Positions 18,666 through 26,388 of a stretch of 64,000 nucleotides of DNA are shown here, piece after piece; position 1 is the stretch's first letter; the number at the start of each line of letters is the position of its first letter. The DNA is from Roseburia_C amylophila. Its GTDB lineage: Bacteria > Bacillota > Clostridia > Lachnospirales > Lachnospiraceae. The notes under the pieces were generated by a model, which had not been told where the DNA came from, searched no databases, and saw nothing but the letters and a program-made list of their open reading frames with translations. Position numbers and translations under genes: made by a program. The stretch lies in NCBI RefSeq assembly GCF_025567465.1, contig NZ_JAOQKI010000014.1, positions 11,537 to 75,536 on the forward strand, given 5' to 3'.

Positions 18666-18870
18666 TCAGCCTTTTGGAATTTGACCATCGACATACAGAA
18701 TGTGATTAACTAACCACTCTGTGAGATATTTTAAAATTCCCATAATCTGTTCATCTTGATCTTCTACCTCATCATTGTGATGTTCCATAAATTCATCAAG
18801 TTTATGTATAAATTCCTGATGTTGAACTTTCTGTGTAAATATCTTCTTATAATTAATAGATTCCACCAAA
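18666..18870 (-). pseudogene. Bacteriohemerythrin C-terminal remnant
   Basis: The frame ending at 18666 encodes FTQKVQHQEFIHKLDEFMEH ... LTEWLVNHILYVDGQI, which carries the HxxF ... WLxxHIxxxD pattern of the last two iron-binding helices of bacteriohemerythrins. The N-terminal half with the first His and Glu ligands is missing, and the upstream part overlaps the end of the HD-GYP gene in another frame. It is probably non-functional. An intact homologue would bind O2 at a di-iron site. Confidence 0.6.
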
Positions 18871-20112
18871 ACATTCCCTAATTTTCCTGGAAATATCAGA
18901 ATCAACAAAACCTTTCTGCGCCATGTCATTGAGCATCTCACACGTTTTTTCGTGCGATAAACCTTTCTTATATGGTCTGTCCTCGGTTAATGCCTGATAA
19001 ATATCAATACATGCCATAATACGTTCCGGCTCATTTAATTCAGCTGCGGTTTTTCCAAAAGGATACCCTTTTCCATTTAATTTTTCATGATGGAAAGCTG
19101 CCCAGTCTCGTATTTCTTCAAAATCATTAACCTCTGATAATATAAGGTATGTATAGCCAGCATGATTCTTCATTTTTGAAAATTCATCATCCGTAAGCTT
19201 ATCCGGTTTTTCCAAAATTTCATTGCCTACTGCCATCTTCCCAATATCATGCAGTGCACCAGCCAGATACATTTTTTGCACATTAATAGAATCATATCCG
19301 ATATATTGAGCAAAAAAAGCTGCTTTTTCAGCCACTCCTATAGAATGTCTGCTTGTAAAAGAAGATTTATAATCTACAATCTTTGCAAAAAAATCTGCGA
19401 CATTTTTACACGTTTTCCAATCAAAAACCCGTTTTTGTCTTGGGATAATCTCCCATAGCTTCATTTCAAAAGAATTATCACTTAAACATATAAATGATTC
19501 AGAATGTGTGAATGCATGAAAAAAGGCATTCACACATTCTGAATCGAATAATCCATCCTTATTTTTCAAAAGAAACTGACATATAAAATTCCAACTGTTA
19601 TTTCCAGTTCCCGTGTTATTTCCTATAATATCAATTGTATCTGCAAGATGAATAATCCTTGCAAACAACGGAATTTCATTCCACTTTTTTTGAAAAGGAC
19701 CAGTTCCATCGGCATGTTCATGATGATACAAAATCACATTTGACACATCTGTTTTAAATGGAATTTTAGTAATATTTTTTTCTCCATAAATACAATGAAG
19801 ATTTGTTTTTTTCTCGGATAAATCTTTTTTACAATGAATGACGGAATCCTTTTTCAGTTCTTCCGAAATATATTGTGTCAAAGCATTATCATGCAGTAAA
19901 GCACACATGGCTAAATCTTGTAATTCATCACCTTGAATTTTCCAATATTCAGCCATGCATATACTTATATAAGCCACTCTTTTTCCATGTTTGTTTTTAA
20001 TATTTACCAACTCTGCTTCTATACAGTCCAACGCATAAGAACAGGCTCCTGCAAGTCCGATGATATCTATACTTAGTTCTTCTTTCATTGGTATAATCCT
20101 ATCATAATACAT
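18853..20112 (-). CDS. HD-GYP-like metal-dependent phosphohydrolase, tandem HD domains
   Basis: 419 aa. A first HD-like domain has LLHDNAL (residue about 73) and HHEHADGTGPF. A second, C-terminal domain has ALHDIGKMA, AAFHHEKLNGKGYPFG and ACIDIYQAL, typical of the HD-GYP clade that degrades c-di-GMP; the GYP triplet is exact in GKGYPFG. The first domain keeps several ligands, so both halves may bind metal. Start 20112 overlaps no neighbour; 20088, preceded by AGGATT, is an alternative. It is the last gene after perR, rubrerythrin, ldh and desulfoferrodoxin. The hemerythrin scrap directly after it hints at oxygen-linked c-di-GMP turnover. Confidence 0.8.
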   Translation of the reverse strand: MYYDRIIPMKEELSIDIIGLAGACSYALDCIEAELVNIKNKHGKRVAYISICMAEYWKIQGDELQDLAMCALLHDNALTQYISEELKKDSVIHCKKDLSEKKTNLHCIYGEKNITKIPFKTDVSNVILYHHEHADGTGPFQKKWNEIPLFARIIHLADTIDIIGNNTGTGNNSWNFICQFLLKNKDGLFDSECVNAFFHAFTHSESFICLSDNSFEMKLWEIIPRQKRVFDWKTCKNVADFFAKIVDYKSSFTSRHSIGVAEKAAFFAQYIGYDSINVQKMYLAGALHDIGKMAVGNEILEKPDKLTDDEFSKMKNHAGYTYLILSEVNDFEEIRDWAAFHHEKLNGKGYPFGKTAAELNEPERIMACIDIYQALTEDRPYKKGLSHEKTCEMLNDMAQKGFVDSDISRKIRECFGGIY

Positions 20113-20120
20113 TTATGCTT

Positions 20121-20495
20121 CTAGCATTTCCATAATCCATGCAGGTTACAATATGCATATACTTCTTCTACCTGTTCACCATCGCAAAGACAAAAATCTG
20201 CTACCGGCTCCTGCCCTGGATTTAACTGTTTTCTATATATTCCCTGGTTTGTATTTAATGTAATCCACTCAATAAAATGCTCTTCAAGCATTGGATGTTT
20301 TGTCTCTCCGACCACGACATGAACATGACTGCCTTCTATCGTATATACAGGTACATGCTTCTCGACAGCAGCATCTGTCACTCCGGCTTTTAATTCCTGC
20401 ATAGGTTCTCCGCAACAAATTACAGGTACACCCTTATCCTTTACCTTTTCAACAATGTTTCCACAATGCTTACAAATATAATATCTTACTTCCAT
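20121..20495 (-). CDS. dfx: Desulfoferrodoxin / superoxide reductase
   Basis: 124 aa from the ATG at 20495, which has AAGGAG 8 nt upstream. The N-terminal rubredoxin-like Fe centre I (CKHCG ... VICCGEPM) is followed by the neelaredoxin-type Fe centre II ligands (EKHVP, HVHVVVG and YCNLHGLW). It reduces superoxide to peroxide without producing O2, with electrons usually from rubredoxin. It fits the neighbouring rubrerythrin and Fur/PerR gene. Confidence 0.93.
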   Translation of the reverse strand: MEVRYYICKHCGNIVEKVKDKGVPVICCGEPMQELKAGVTDAAVEKHVPVYTIEGSHVHVVVGETKHPMLEEHFIEWITLNTNQGIYRKQLNPGQEPVADFCLCDGEQVEEVYAYCNLHGLWKC

Positions 20496-20522
20496 GCCTT
20501 TTTCTCCTTCCATGTGTAAAAT

Positions 20523-21467
20523 TTATAATTCAATTGTCTCCATAATCTTTTTCAATGAATCTGCAGATTCCTTAAGCTTTAACGCTTCCTCGCCACTTAA
20601 ATTAATAGGTATATCAGACTCAATACCATCTGCACCTACAATAGCTGGCATACTTAACGATACTCCGTCAATATCATATACTCCATGCATCATGTGTGAT
20701 ACAGGAAGTATTGATTTTTCATCTCTCATAATCACTTCGCAGATTCTTTTTACAGACATTGCAATTCCATAATATGTAGCGTGCTTTTTGTTTATAATCT
20801 CATAAGCACTGTTCTTGACTGCTGTAGCTATTTCTGCCGTGTTTTCCTTGTGCTTGTAATGTCCACGCATTTCACACATTTCACTTAATGGAACACCAGA
20901 TACATTGGCTGATGACCATGCTACAACTTCGCTGTCTCCATGCTCACCTACTATAAATGCATGAACACTCCTGCTGTCCACAGATAAATGCTCACCAAGC
21001 TTATATCTTAATCTGGCACTATCTAACACAGTACCCGATCCAATAACCCTGTTTTCTGGAAGTCCTGATAACTTTATGGCTACCTGAGTCAGGATATCTA
21101 CCGGATTCGCAACTACAAGCATGATACCTGCAAAATTTCTCTTTGCTATTTCAGGAATGATTGACTTAAATATTGCTACATTTTTATTTACGAGATCAAG
21201 CCTTGTCTCTCCCGGTTTCTGTCCCGCTCCGGCAGATATGACAACAATTGCAGCATCAGCCACATCATCATAATCTCCGGCATATATTTTCATCGGACTC
21301 GCAAATGGAATACCATGACTGATATCCATCGCTTCTCCTTCTGCCTTGTTCTTATCTGCATCGATAAGGACAATCTCTGTAAACAAGCCACTCTGCATCA
21401 GAGCAAATACCGATGCAGAACCAACAAAGCCACAGCCTATCATTACTGCTTTTTTTGAATTAATCAC
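20523..21467 (-). CDS. ldh: L-lactate dehydrogenase
   Basis: 314 aa. The NAD-binding motif GCGFVGSASVFAL lies at residues 11-23. The substrate Arg is in NRVIGSGTVLDSARLR, and the catalytic His is in VGEHGDSEV. It reduces pyruvate to lactate with NADH. Its place between rubrerythrin and desulfoferrodoxin is unusual for a fermentation gene and suggests coregulation with oxidative-stress genes. Confidence 0.95.
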   Translation of the reverse strand: MINSKKAVMIGCGFVGSASVFALMQSGLFTEIVLIDADKNKAEGEAMDISHGIPFASPMKIYAGDYDDVADAAIVVISAGAGQKPGETRLDLVNKNVAIFKSIIPEIAKRNFAGIMLVVANPVDILTQVAIKLSGLPENRVIGSGTVLDSARLRYKLGEHLSVDSRSVHAFIVGEHGDSEVVAWSSANVSGVPLSEMCEMRGHYKHKENTAEIATAVKNSAYEIINKKHATYYGIAMSVKRICEVIMRDEKSILPVSHMMHGVYDIDGVSLSMPAIVGADGIESDIPINLSGEEALKLKESADSLKKIMETIEL

Positions 21468-21494
21468 TTTCTTCTTCGTAATAATCTCATCTCC

Positions 21495-22037
21495 TTAATA
21501 ATTCTCTTCATGTACTTCAAAATAGCTCTGTGGATGATTACATACCGGACATACTTCAGGCGCCTTAGTTCCTACCACAATATGTCCGCAGTTACGGCAT
21601 TCCCATACCTTAACTTCGCTCTTTTCAAATACCTGTGCAGTTTCAATATTCTTAAGAAGTGCACGATATCTTTCCTCATGGTGCTTCTCAATCTCACCTA
21701 CTGCCCTGAATTTTGCTGCAAGCTCAGGGAATCCTTCTTCCTCAGCTGTTTTAGCAAAGCCTTCATACATATCTGTCCACTCATAATTTTCGCCTTCTGC
21801 CGCTGCCGCCAGGTTTTCCTTTGTATCACCAATTCCTGCTAATTCCTTGAACCACATCTTTGCATGTTCTTTCTCATTATCTGCAGTCTTTAAAAACAAT
21901 GCTGACATCTGCTCGTAACCTTCCTTTTTCGCTACAGAAGCAAAATAGGTATACTTATTTCTTGCCTGTGATTCCCCTGCAAATGCCTCCTGTAAATTCT
22001 TCTCTGTCTGTGTTCCTGCATATTTGTTTGCTGCCAT
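21495..22037 (-). CDS. rbr: Rubrerythrin
   Basis: 180 aa from the ATG at 22037, with GGAGG 9 nt upstream; longer starts would run into perR. The ferritin-like di-iron domain (EAFAGESQARNKY, EKEHAKMW, EKHHEERY) is followed by a C-terminal rubredoxin domain (WECRNCGHIV ... CPVCNHPQSYF). It is an NADH peroxidase protecting anaerobes from H2O2, coupled through rubredoxin. The perR stop lies 24 nt upstream. Confidence 0.95.
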   Translation of the reverse strand: MAANKYAGTQTEKNLQEAFAGESQARNKYTYFASVAKKEGYEQMSALFLKTADNEKEHAKMWFKELAGIGDTKENLAAAAEGENYEWTDMYEGFAKTAEEEGFPELAAKFRAVGEIEKHHEERYRALLKNIETAQVFEKSEVKVWECRNCGHIVVGTKAPEVCPVCNHPQSYFEVHEENY

Positions 22038-22060
22038 CTCTTTTACCTCCATTTTCTTTA

Positions 22061-22450
22061 CTACTTTTTCTCCCTGCATTTTTGGCAAATGCCTTTAAAT
22101 GAAATATCATAATCCACAAATTCAATTCCATGAGTGTTATGAATTCTTTCCAGCAAATCCGGTATTTGATCCATATCCACATCAAAAATTTCACCGCACT
22201 TTATACATCTTACATGGTAATGATTTTTCAATGTAAAATCAAATCGGTTCGGTCCATCCGGAACTTCAACCTTTCTTAATGCACCTTCCTCTACCAATAT
22301 ATCAAGATTTCTATATACAGTTCCTTTTCCAATTGTTGGATATGCTTCTTTTATAAATTCATACACTTCATTTGCCGTAACGTGTCTTCTCATTTCGTAT
22401 ACGGCATTTCTTACAAGATCTTTTTGAATGGTATTTCTCCTACTTGTCAT
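22061..22450 (-). CDS. Fur family regulator, probably PerR
   Basis: 129 aa. A winged HTH (TANEVYEFIKEAYPTIGKGT) is followed by a dimerisation domain with HVRCIKCGEIFDVD and a C-terminal CQKCREKK, giving a structural zinc site of two CxxC pairs. Linkage to rubrerythrin and desulfoferrodoxin and the peroxide-stress context favour PerR over Fur. A strong promoter with Fur-box-like and dyad sequences lies upstream, so autoregulation is likely. Confidence 0.88.
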   Translation of the reverse strand: MTSRRNTIQKDLVRNAVYEMRRHVTANEVYEFIKEAYPTIGKGTVYRNLDILVEEGALRKVEVPDGPNRFDFTLKNHYHVRCIKCGEIFDVDMDQIPDLLERIHNTHGIEFVDYDISFKGICQKCREKK

Positions 22451-22465
22451 TTGTCCTCCTTATTA

Positions 22466-22541
22466 GGATTAGTTCTTAATAAGGATTATATGTCACTATT
22501 ATCCTGTTGTCAATAAAAAAATAGTAATAATTCTCATTATC
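22466..22541 (-). promoter_or_regulatory. perR promoter with Fur/PerR-box-like operators
   Basis: Minus strand TTGACA (22508-22513), 17 nt, TATAAT (22485-22490): a consensus promoter. Upstream at 22524-22541 lies GATAATGAGAATTATTAC, close to the 19-bp Fur box. A dyad (CTTATTA ... TTAATAAG) lies just downstream of the -10 element. Together they suggest autoregulation of the perR-rbr-ldh-dfx unit. Confidence 0.65.
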
Positions 22542-22543
22542 AT

Positions 22544-22569
22544 AAAAGATGCCAAACTGAGCATCTTTT
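22544..22569 (-). terminator. Terminator of the bcp-yaaA operon
   Basis: The stem AAAAGATGC/GCATCTTTT with an 8-nt loop and T-rich flank starts 11 nt after the yaaA stop. Confidence 0.65.
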
Positions 22570-22579
22570 ACCTGAATAA

Positions 22580-23329
22580 CTATTTTATTTTGCGTTCAAA
22601 TACATATTCTGAATCTGAAGATAAATCAGACCTAAACGAATATCCGAGTCTGTCAAATTTCTGAATCTCCGCCGGATTTTCAATATTATTTTCCGCTATG
22701 AATCTGACCATTTCACCACGAGCCATCTTGGCATAGGTACCTTTTGTTACCAATTTATCTCCGGATAACTCACAAAATACAATCGTAATATATCTGTCCT
22801 GTGGTGTCAGATACTTTTCTATACATTTTGAGTATTCTTTTGATGCAAGATTAATGATAATCCTACTGTCATCGATTACTGCGCGGTATAACAATTCTCC
22901 CCAGTACTCATACAGATTTTTTGCATCTCCAATTCCAACCTTTGCCTGCATTTCAAGACGATAAGGAGTCACACCATCCATTGGTTTTAAAATGCCATAA
23001 AACGCAGACAAGATTCTTAAATGATTTTGCAAATACTCAAACTGCTGGATTTCAAACACAGATGGTGCCATATATTGAAATGCAATCCCTTCATATGCTA
23101 AAACAGCCGGAGTAAGCCTGTTATAAAGATCCATATTTTCCAATCTGTTAAAGTTCTGCTCTGCAATCTTGTCATTACATTTCCAGATAGCTTTCAGTTC
23201 TTCTTTTGATTTGCTTTTCATCCAGTTTAATACTTCTGCTGTCTTATCAATATAGACAGGCAGTTTAACCGGTGCTAAGTTATCGGTATCTACAATCATC
23301 TTTTTTGCAGGTGATAAAATAATCTTCAT
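22580..23329 (-). CDS. yaaA: Peroxide stress protein YaaA
   Basis: 249 aa, UPF0246/YaaA family. It starts with the family signature MKIILSPAKKM and contains YRLEMQAKVG and IINLASKEYSK. In E. coli YaaA limits free iron during peroxide stress. Its start overlaps the stop of the thiol peroxidase gene by one base (TAATG), so the two form a coupled peroxide-defence pair. Confidence 0.92.
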   Translation of the reverse strand: MKIILSPAKKMIVDTDNLAPVKLPVYIDKTAEVLNWMKSKSKEELKAIWKCNDKIAEQNFNRLENMDLYNRLTPAVLAYEGIAFQYMAPSVFEIQQFEYLQNHLRILSAFYGILKPMDGVTPYRLEMQAKVGIGDAKNLYEYWGELLYRAVIDDSRIIINLASKEYSKCIEKYLTPQDRYITIVFCELSGDKLVTKGTYAKMARGEMVRFIAENNIENPAEIQKFDRLGYSFRSDLSSDSEYVFERKIK

Positions 23330-23784
23330 TATGCCAATTCCTTAAGCATATTTTCAGGATCATCTGCCGCCTTGACTTTATCATTTGCCTTTATAATGAT
23401 TCCCTGCTCATCAATAAGATATGTAGTTCTTACTACACCCATAGATACTTTTCCATAATTTTTCTTTTCTTTCCAGACATCATATGCTTCAATAACTTTA
23501 CGCTCCGGATCTGCTAATAGCGTAAATGCCAGTCCATATTTTTCTTCAAATCTCTTGTGAGACGCTACAGAGTCCTTGCTTACTCCGAGAATAACAGCTC
23601 CCTTCTCAGTAAACTGTGGATAACGCTCAGAAAAGCCACATGCCTGCTTCGTACATCCTGGTGTATTATCCTTTGGATAAAAATATAGGATCACTTTTTT
23701 TCCTGCATAATCGCTTAATTTATGCATTTCTCCATTCTGATCCGGCAATTCAAAGTCCGGTGCTTTTTTTCCTACTTCTAACAT
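23329..23784 (-). CDS. bcp: Thioredoxin-dependent thiol peroxidase (Bcp/PrxQ)
   Basis: 151 aa. The peroxiredoxin motif YFYPKDNTPGCTKQACGF carries the peroxidatic Cys (PGCTKQAC) and the resolving Cys five residues later, typical of Bcp/PrxQ. It reduces H2O2 and organic hydroperoxides with thioredoxin. It is the first gene of the pair with yaaA. Confidence 0.94.
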   Translation of the reverse strand: MLEVGKKAPDFELPDQNGEMHKLSDYAGKKVILYFYPKDNTPGCTKQACGFSERYPQFTEKGAVILGVSKDSVASHKRFEEKYGLAFTLLADPERKVIEAYDVWKEKKNYGKVSMGVVRTTYLIDEQGIIIKANDKVKAADDPENMLKELA

Positions 23785-24116
23785 ATTTTATACCTCCAAA
23801 TTGATTAAGCTGTTTCCAAAATAAATATCTCTGGATCATTAACAATATTATACATTCCATCCATTACTTCCGACAAGCAGGGAAAGAAAAATAATCAATC
23901 CAAATACAAAAGGATGTATCACGATAATTCTTGCATTACCTTGACACATCCTTTCGTGTTGTATTTTTTTATTCTTCTTAATGACAGCTATGGTTTCCAC
24001 ATCCATGCTCACCACATGTATGTCCATCCCCATGGAACACGGAAGGTCCAGAATCGTTTGATGGCTTCACGCAAGGATGATGCTCCGGTGATTGCCTCCA
24101 GGTCATTTTTTCTGGC
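23785..24116 (-). pseudogene. Gap with a His/Cys-rich tail of a decayed gene
   Basis: No intact gene. On the minus strand a frame ending at 23978 finishes with HGDGHTCGEHGCGNHSCH and a stop. Such metal-binding tails occur at the C-termini of NifX-like or metal-handling proteins. The sequence before it is broken across frames (FWTFRVPWGWTYMW in another frame). A hairpin, AAAGGATGT ... ACATCCTTT (about 23909-23956), may terminate transcription from the GGDEF gene. Confidence 0.3.
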
Positions 24117-25799
24117 CTATGCATCCGTCTGCTGTTCCTCAAGCTTCTCATAAAACCGGTAACTGTTCTTACCATTCTGTTTGACATAATACAATGCCTT
24201 GTCCGCTCTCATATAATATTCTTCAAAGTTTCCTCCCTGTCTGCACATGCACAGACCGCAGGACAGGGATGCCGGTGAAGTCTCTGCCGTGAGATTTTTT
24301 GCCGCACCAAAGCTTTCAAACAGCTTTCTCATCCGCATGTTCATCTCTTCTTCTGATGCCTCCGGCAGATAGAACAGGAATTCATCTCCTCCCAGCCGGC
24401 AGACCACTGCGTTCTCCATGCACTCTGTGAGCATTGCTCCTACCAGCCTGAGAGCACGATCCCCCGCCTTATGTCCATAGACATCGTTGATCTTCTTAAG
24501 ATTATCCATATCGACAAATCCCAGACAGCCATCATGCTCCTGCATTTTCTCAAGGATCAGCTTTTCACCCTTATGACGCATAGGAAGACCTGTCAGATAA
24601 TCCAGGCTTTCCCTGGCCTCTCTCTGCCTGGCCAGCTCCAGCTCGCGGATGCGGTCCATTGTCTGGATCAGCGTAACGACCAGCAGGACCACCAGTCCGG
24701 TTGCGATAAAAATCCCTGACATTGACACCACTCGATACACCTCTGTCACCTCCAGCATGACTGCAATCATGGCAACTACCAGTCCGATCAGCGGAAGCTT
24801 GTAATGTTTTGCCGTTCCCTTGATGAGATCCCGGCAAATGGTGATAAATATTGTCAGGAACGTTCCTACAATCACTAGGTGGGACAAGAACATTGTCGAG
24901 ATAAAATCTGCGATATTCAGTAGCTGTAAGGATGTGCATAGTACAAAGTTCACACAGGTGATACACTCTGCCACATGATAGACCTTCCGGTACCTTCCCT
25001 GCTGCACACTGTCAATATAGAACATGAGCGGAACCGGACAGAGCATCACAACGAAGAAGCACATATTCGACAGAATAGAAGCATTGGAAACGAACAGCTG
25101 ACGCAGCTTCGATTCTCCCAGCATCCACACTGCTCCCAGAATCATGCACCATCCCAGGTACTCCAGATCAAATCTTGTCTTATATATAATATCAAGCACC
25201 AGACTGATGATCAGCACGACCAGTCCGGCAAACAGCATGGCGCAGGCGATCAGAGTTACCATAAAATAGCAGTGGAGCATATATGCCCAGATATCTGATT
25301 TGTCCCCACAATATACCGTGTTGACGACACCGGAATACTTGTCGGTAAAGGACTGCAGTTCAATCCGCACTTCCTGCCCCGCATCCTCGCCGGATGTCTC
25401 GCAGAACACATACCCACTGGCAGAATTTTTCCCAAAAGGTCTGGTATTCTCCGTATCATACACCGCCCTCAGTTCCCCACCGATGTAAATGCGCACATTC
25501 TCCAGAGAGGACCTGATGGCGATCGTATTTTCATGATAATCCTGTGGGAGCACTGACCGGATGACCAGAGGCTCTCCGGCAGGCACATCACATTTGCCCG
25601 GAACCGGGATTTCCTCTTTGGTTCCGTCTGCCAGCACCCGGTAAAAGGTTCCGGTATAAGTAATGCTTTCCTCCGTGACCGTTTCCCTTTCACTTGGGTA
25701 AATATATTGTCCCAAAAGGAATGCCGCAAGCAGCACACATATCACCACATAAAATAAAATTCTTTTATACTTTCGGATTGTATATTTCTCTTCTGTCAA
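24117..25799 (-). CDS. Membrane diguanylate cyclase with 7TM sensor and GGDEF domain
   Basis: 560 aa. One N-terminal helix (residues about 12-33) and an extracytoplasmic region of about 135 residues are followed by seven membrane helices (about 170-385), as in 7TMR-DISM sensors. The C-terminal GGDEF domain has an intact RLGGDEFLFY active site, with DSLDYLTGLPMRHKG opening it. It makes c-di-GMP in response to an external signal. A good sigma-D-like promoter (GAAA-N15-CCCGATAA) at 25848-25874 places it with the motility regulon. Confidence 0.9.
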   Translation of the reverse strand: MTEEKYTIRKYKRILFYVVICVLLAAFLLGQYIYPSERETVTEESITYTGTFYRVLADGTKEEIPVPGKCDVPAGEPLVIRSVLPQDYHENTIAIRSSLENVRIYIGGELRAVYDTENTRPFGKNSASGYVFCETSGEDAGQEVRIELQSFTDKYSGVVNTVYCGDKSDIWAYMLHCYFMVTLIACAMLFAGLVVLIISLVLDIIYKTRFDLEYLGWCMILGAVWMLGESKLRQLFVSNASILSNMCFFVVMLCPVPLMFYIDSVQQGRYRKVYHVAECITCVNFVLCTSLQLLNIADFISTMFLSHLVIVGTFLTIFITICRDLIKGTAKHYKLPLIGLVVAMIAVMLEVTEVYRVVSMSGIFIATGLVVLLVVTLIQTMDRIRELELARQREARESLDYLTGLPMRHKGEKLILEKMQEHDGCLGFVDMDNLKKINDVYGHKAGDRALRLVGAMLTECMENAVVCRLGGDEFLFYLPEASEEEMNMRMRKLFESFGAAKNLTAETSPASLSCGLCMCRQGGNFEEYYMRADKALYYVKQNGKNSYRFYEKLEEQQTDA

Positions 25800-25847
25800 C
25801 TTTTCTACTTCATTAAATGATACCGGGACAGCCCGGCTTTTATTCCC

Positions 25848-25874
25848 TTATCGGGGTTCTGTCCATGATCTTTC
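25848..25874 (-). promoter_or_regulatory. Sigma-D (FliA)-like promoter of the GGDEF gene
   Basis: Minus strand GAAA (25871-25874), exactly 15 nt, CCCGATAA (25848-25855). It matches 3 of 4 and 7 of 8 positions of the TAAA-N15-GCCGATAA class and lies about 50 nt upstream of the start. Confidence 0.6.
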
Positions 25875-26036
25875 CCCCACTTATGAACAAGTTTATCACA
25901 AGCGGCAGGAAAAGCAACTATCCCTTTCGCTCTGTAAAATGTTTATGGAAAATTCATTCGACAAATCATGCTTTCCGAACTAAAATAGGAATGCGATATG
26001 ATAATTTCATGATCCTATGAAAGGAGACAACATGAT

Positions 26037-26337
26037 ATGAAGAATAAAAAATATTCCATCGTTTATAGCAGCTTAACAGGTAATACCAAGGTGCTGGCTG
26101 ATGCGATCCACGAGGCATTACCTCAGGATGAATGTGAGTAATGTTATCGTCGGAGAGTATATGTGTCAGGGCAGAATGCCACAGTCTGTCCGGGAACGCT
26201 ACTTGAAAATGAAGGATGCTCCCGATCATCCGGCAAATCTTGATGTATTGATCCAGAATTTTGACTGTGCATTGTCTCACCCTGATGCAGATGACCTGGA
26301 GAGACTCAGACAAGCCGTTAGGAACTCATCCTTCTGA
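26037..26337 (+). pseudogene. Flavodoxin pseudogene (internal deletion)
   Basis: An ATG at 26037 with AAGGAG upstream opens MKNKKYSIVYSSLTGNTKVL, a flavodoxin FMN phosphate-binding loop (SxTGNT), and stops after 34 codons. In another frame, sequence up to 26337 gives EYMCQGRMPQSVRERY and FDCALSHPDADDLERL, typical of the C-terminal third of BilS-like flavodoxins. The middle (about 75-90 residues) is missing and the frame is lost, so the gene is dead. Confidence 0.75.
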
Positions 26338-26388
26338 TAAGACCATAAAATAAGGCAGCCCCACATATCTGAGTCTGCCTTACTCTCT

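Noticed and set aside
25800..26036. Search for a promoter or small RNA driving the flavodoxin pseudogene.
   Set aside because: Apart from the leftward sigma-D-like promoter and the RBS at about 26021 nothing convincing was seen.
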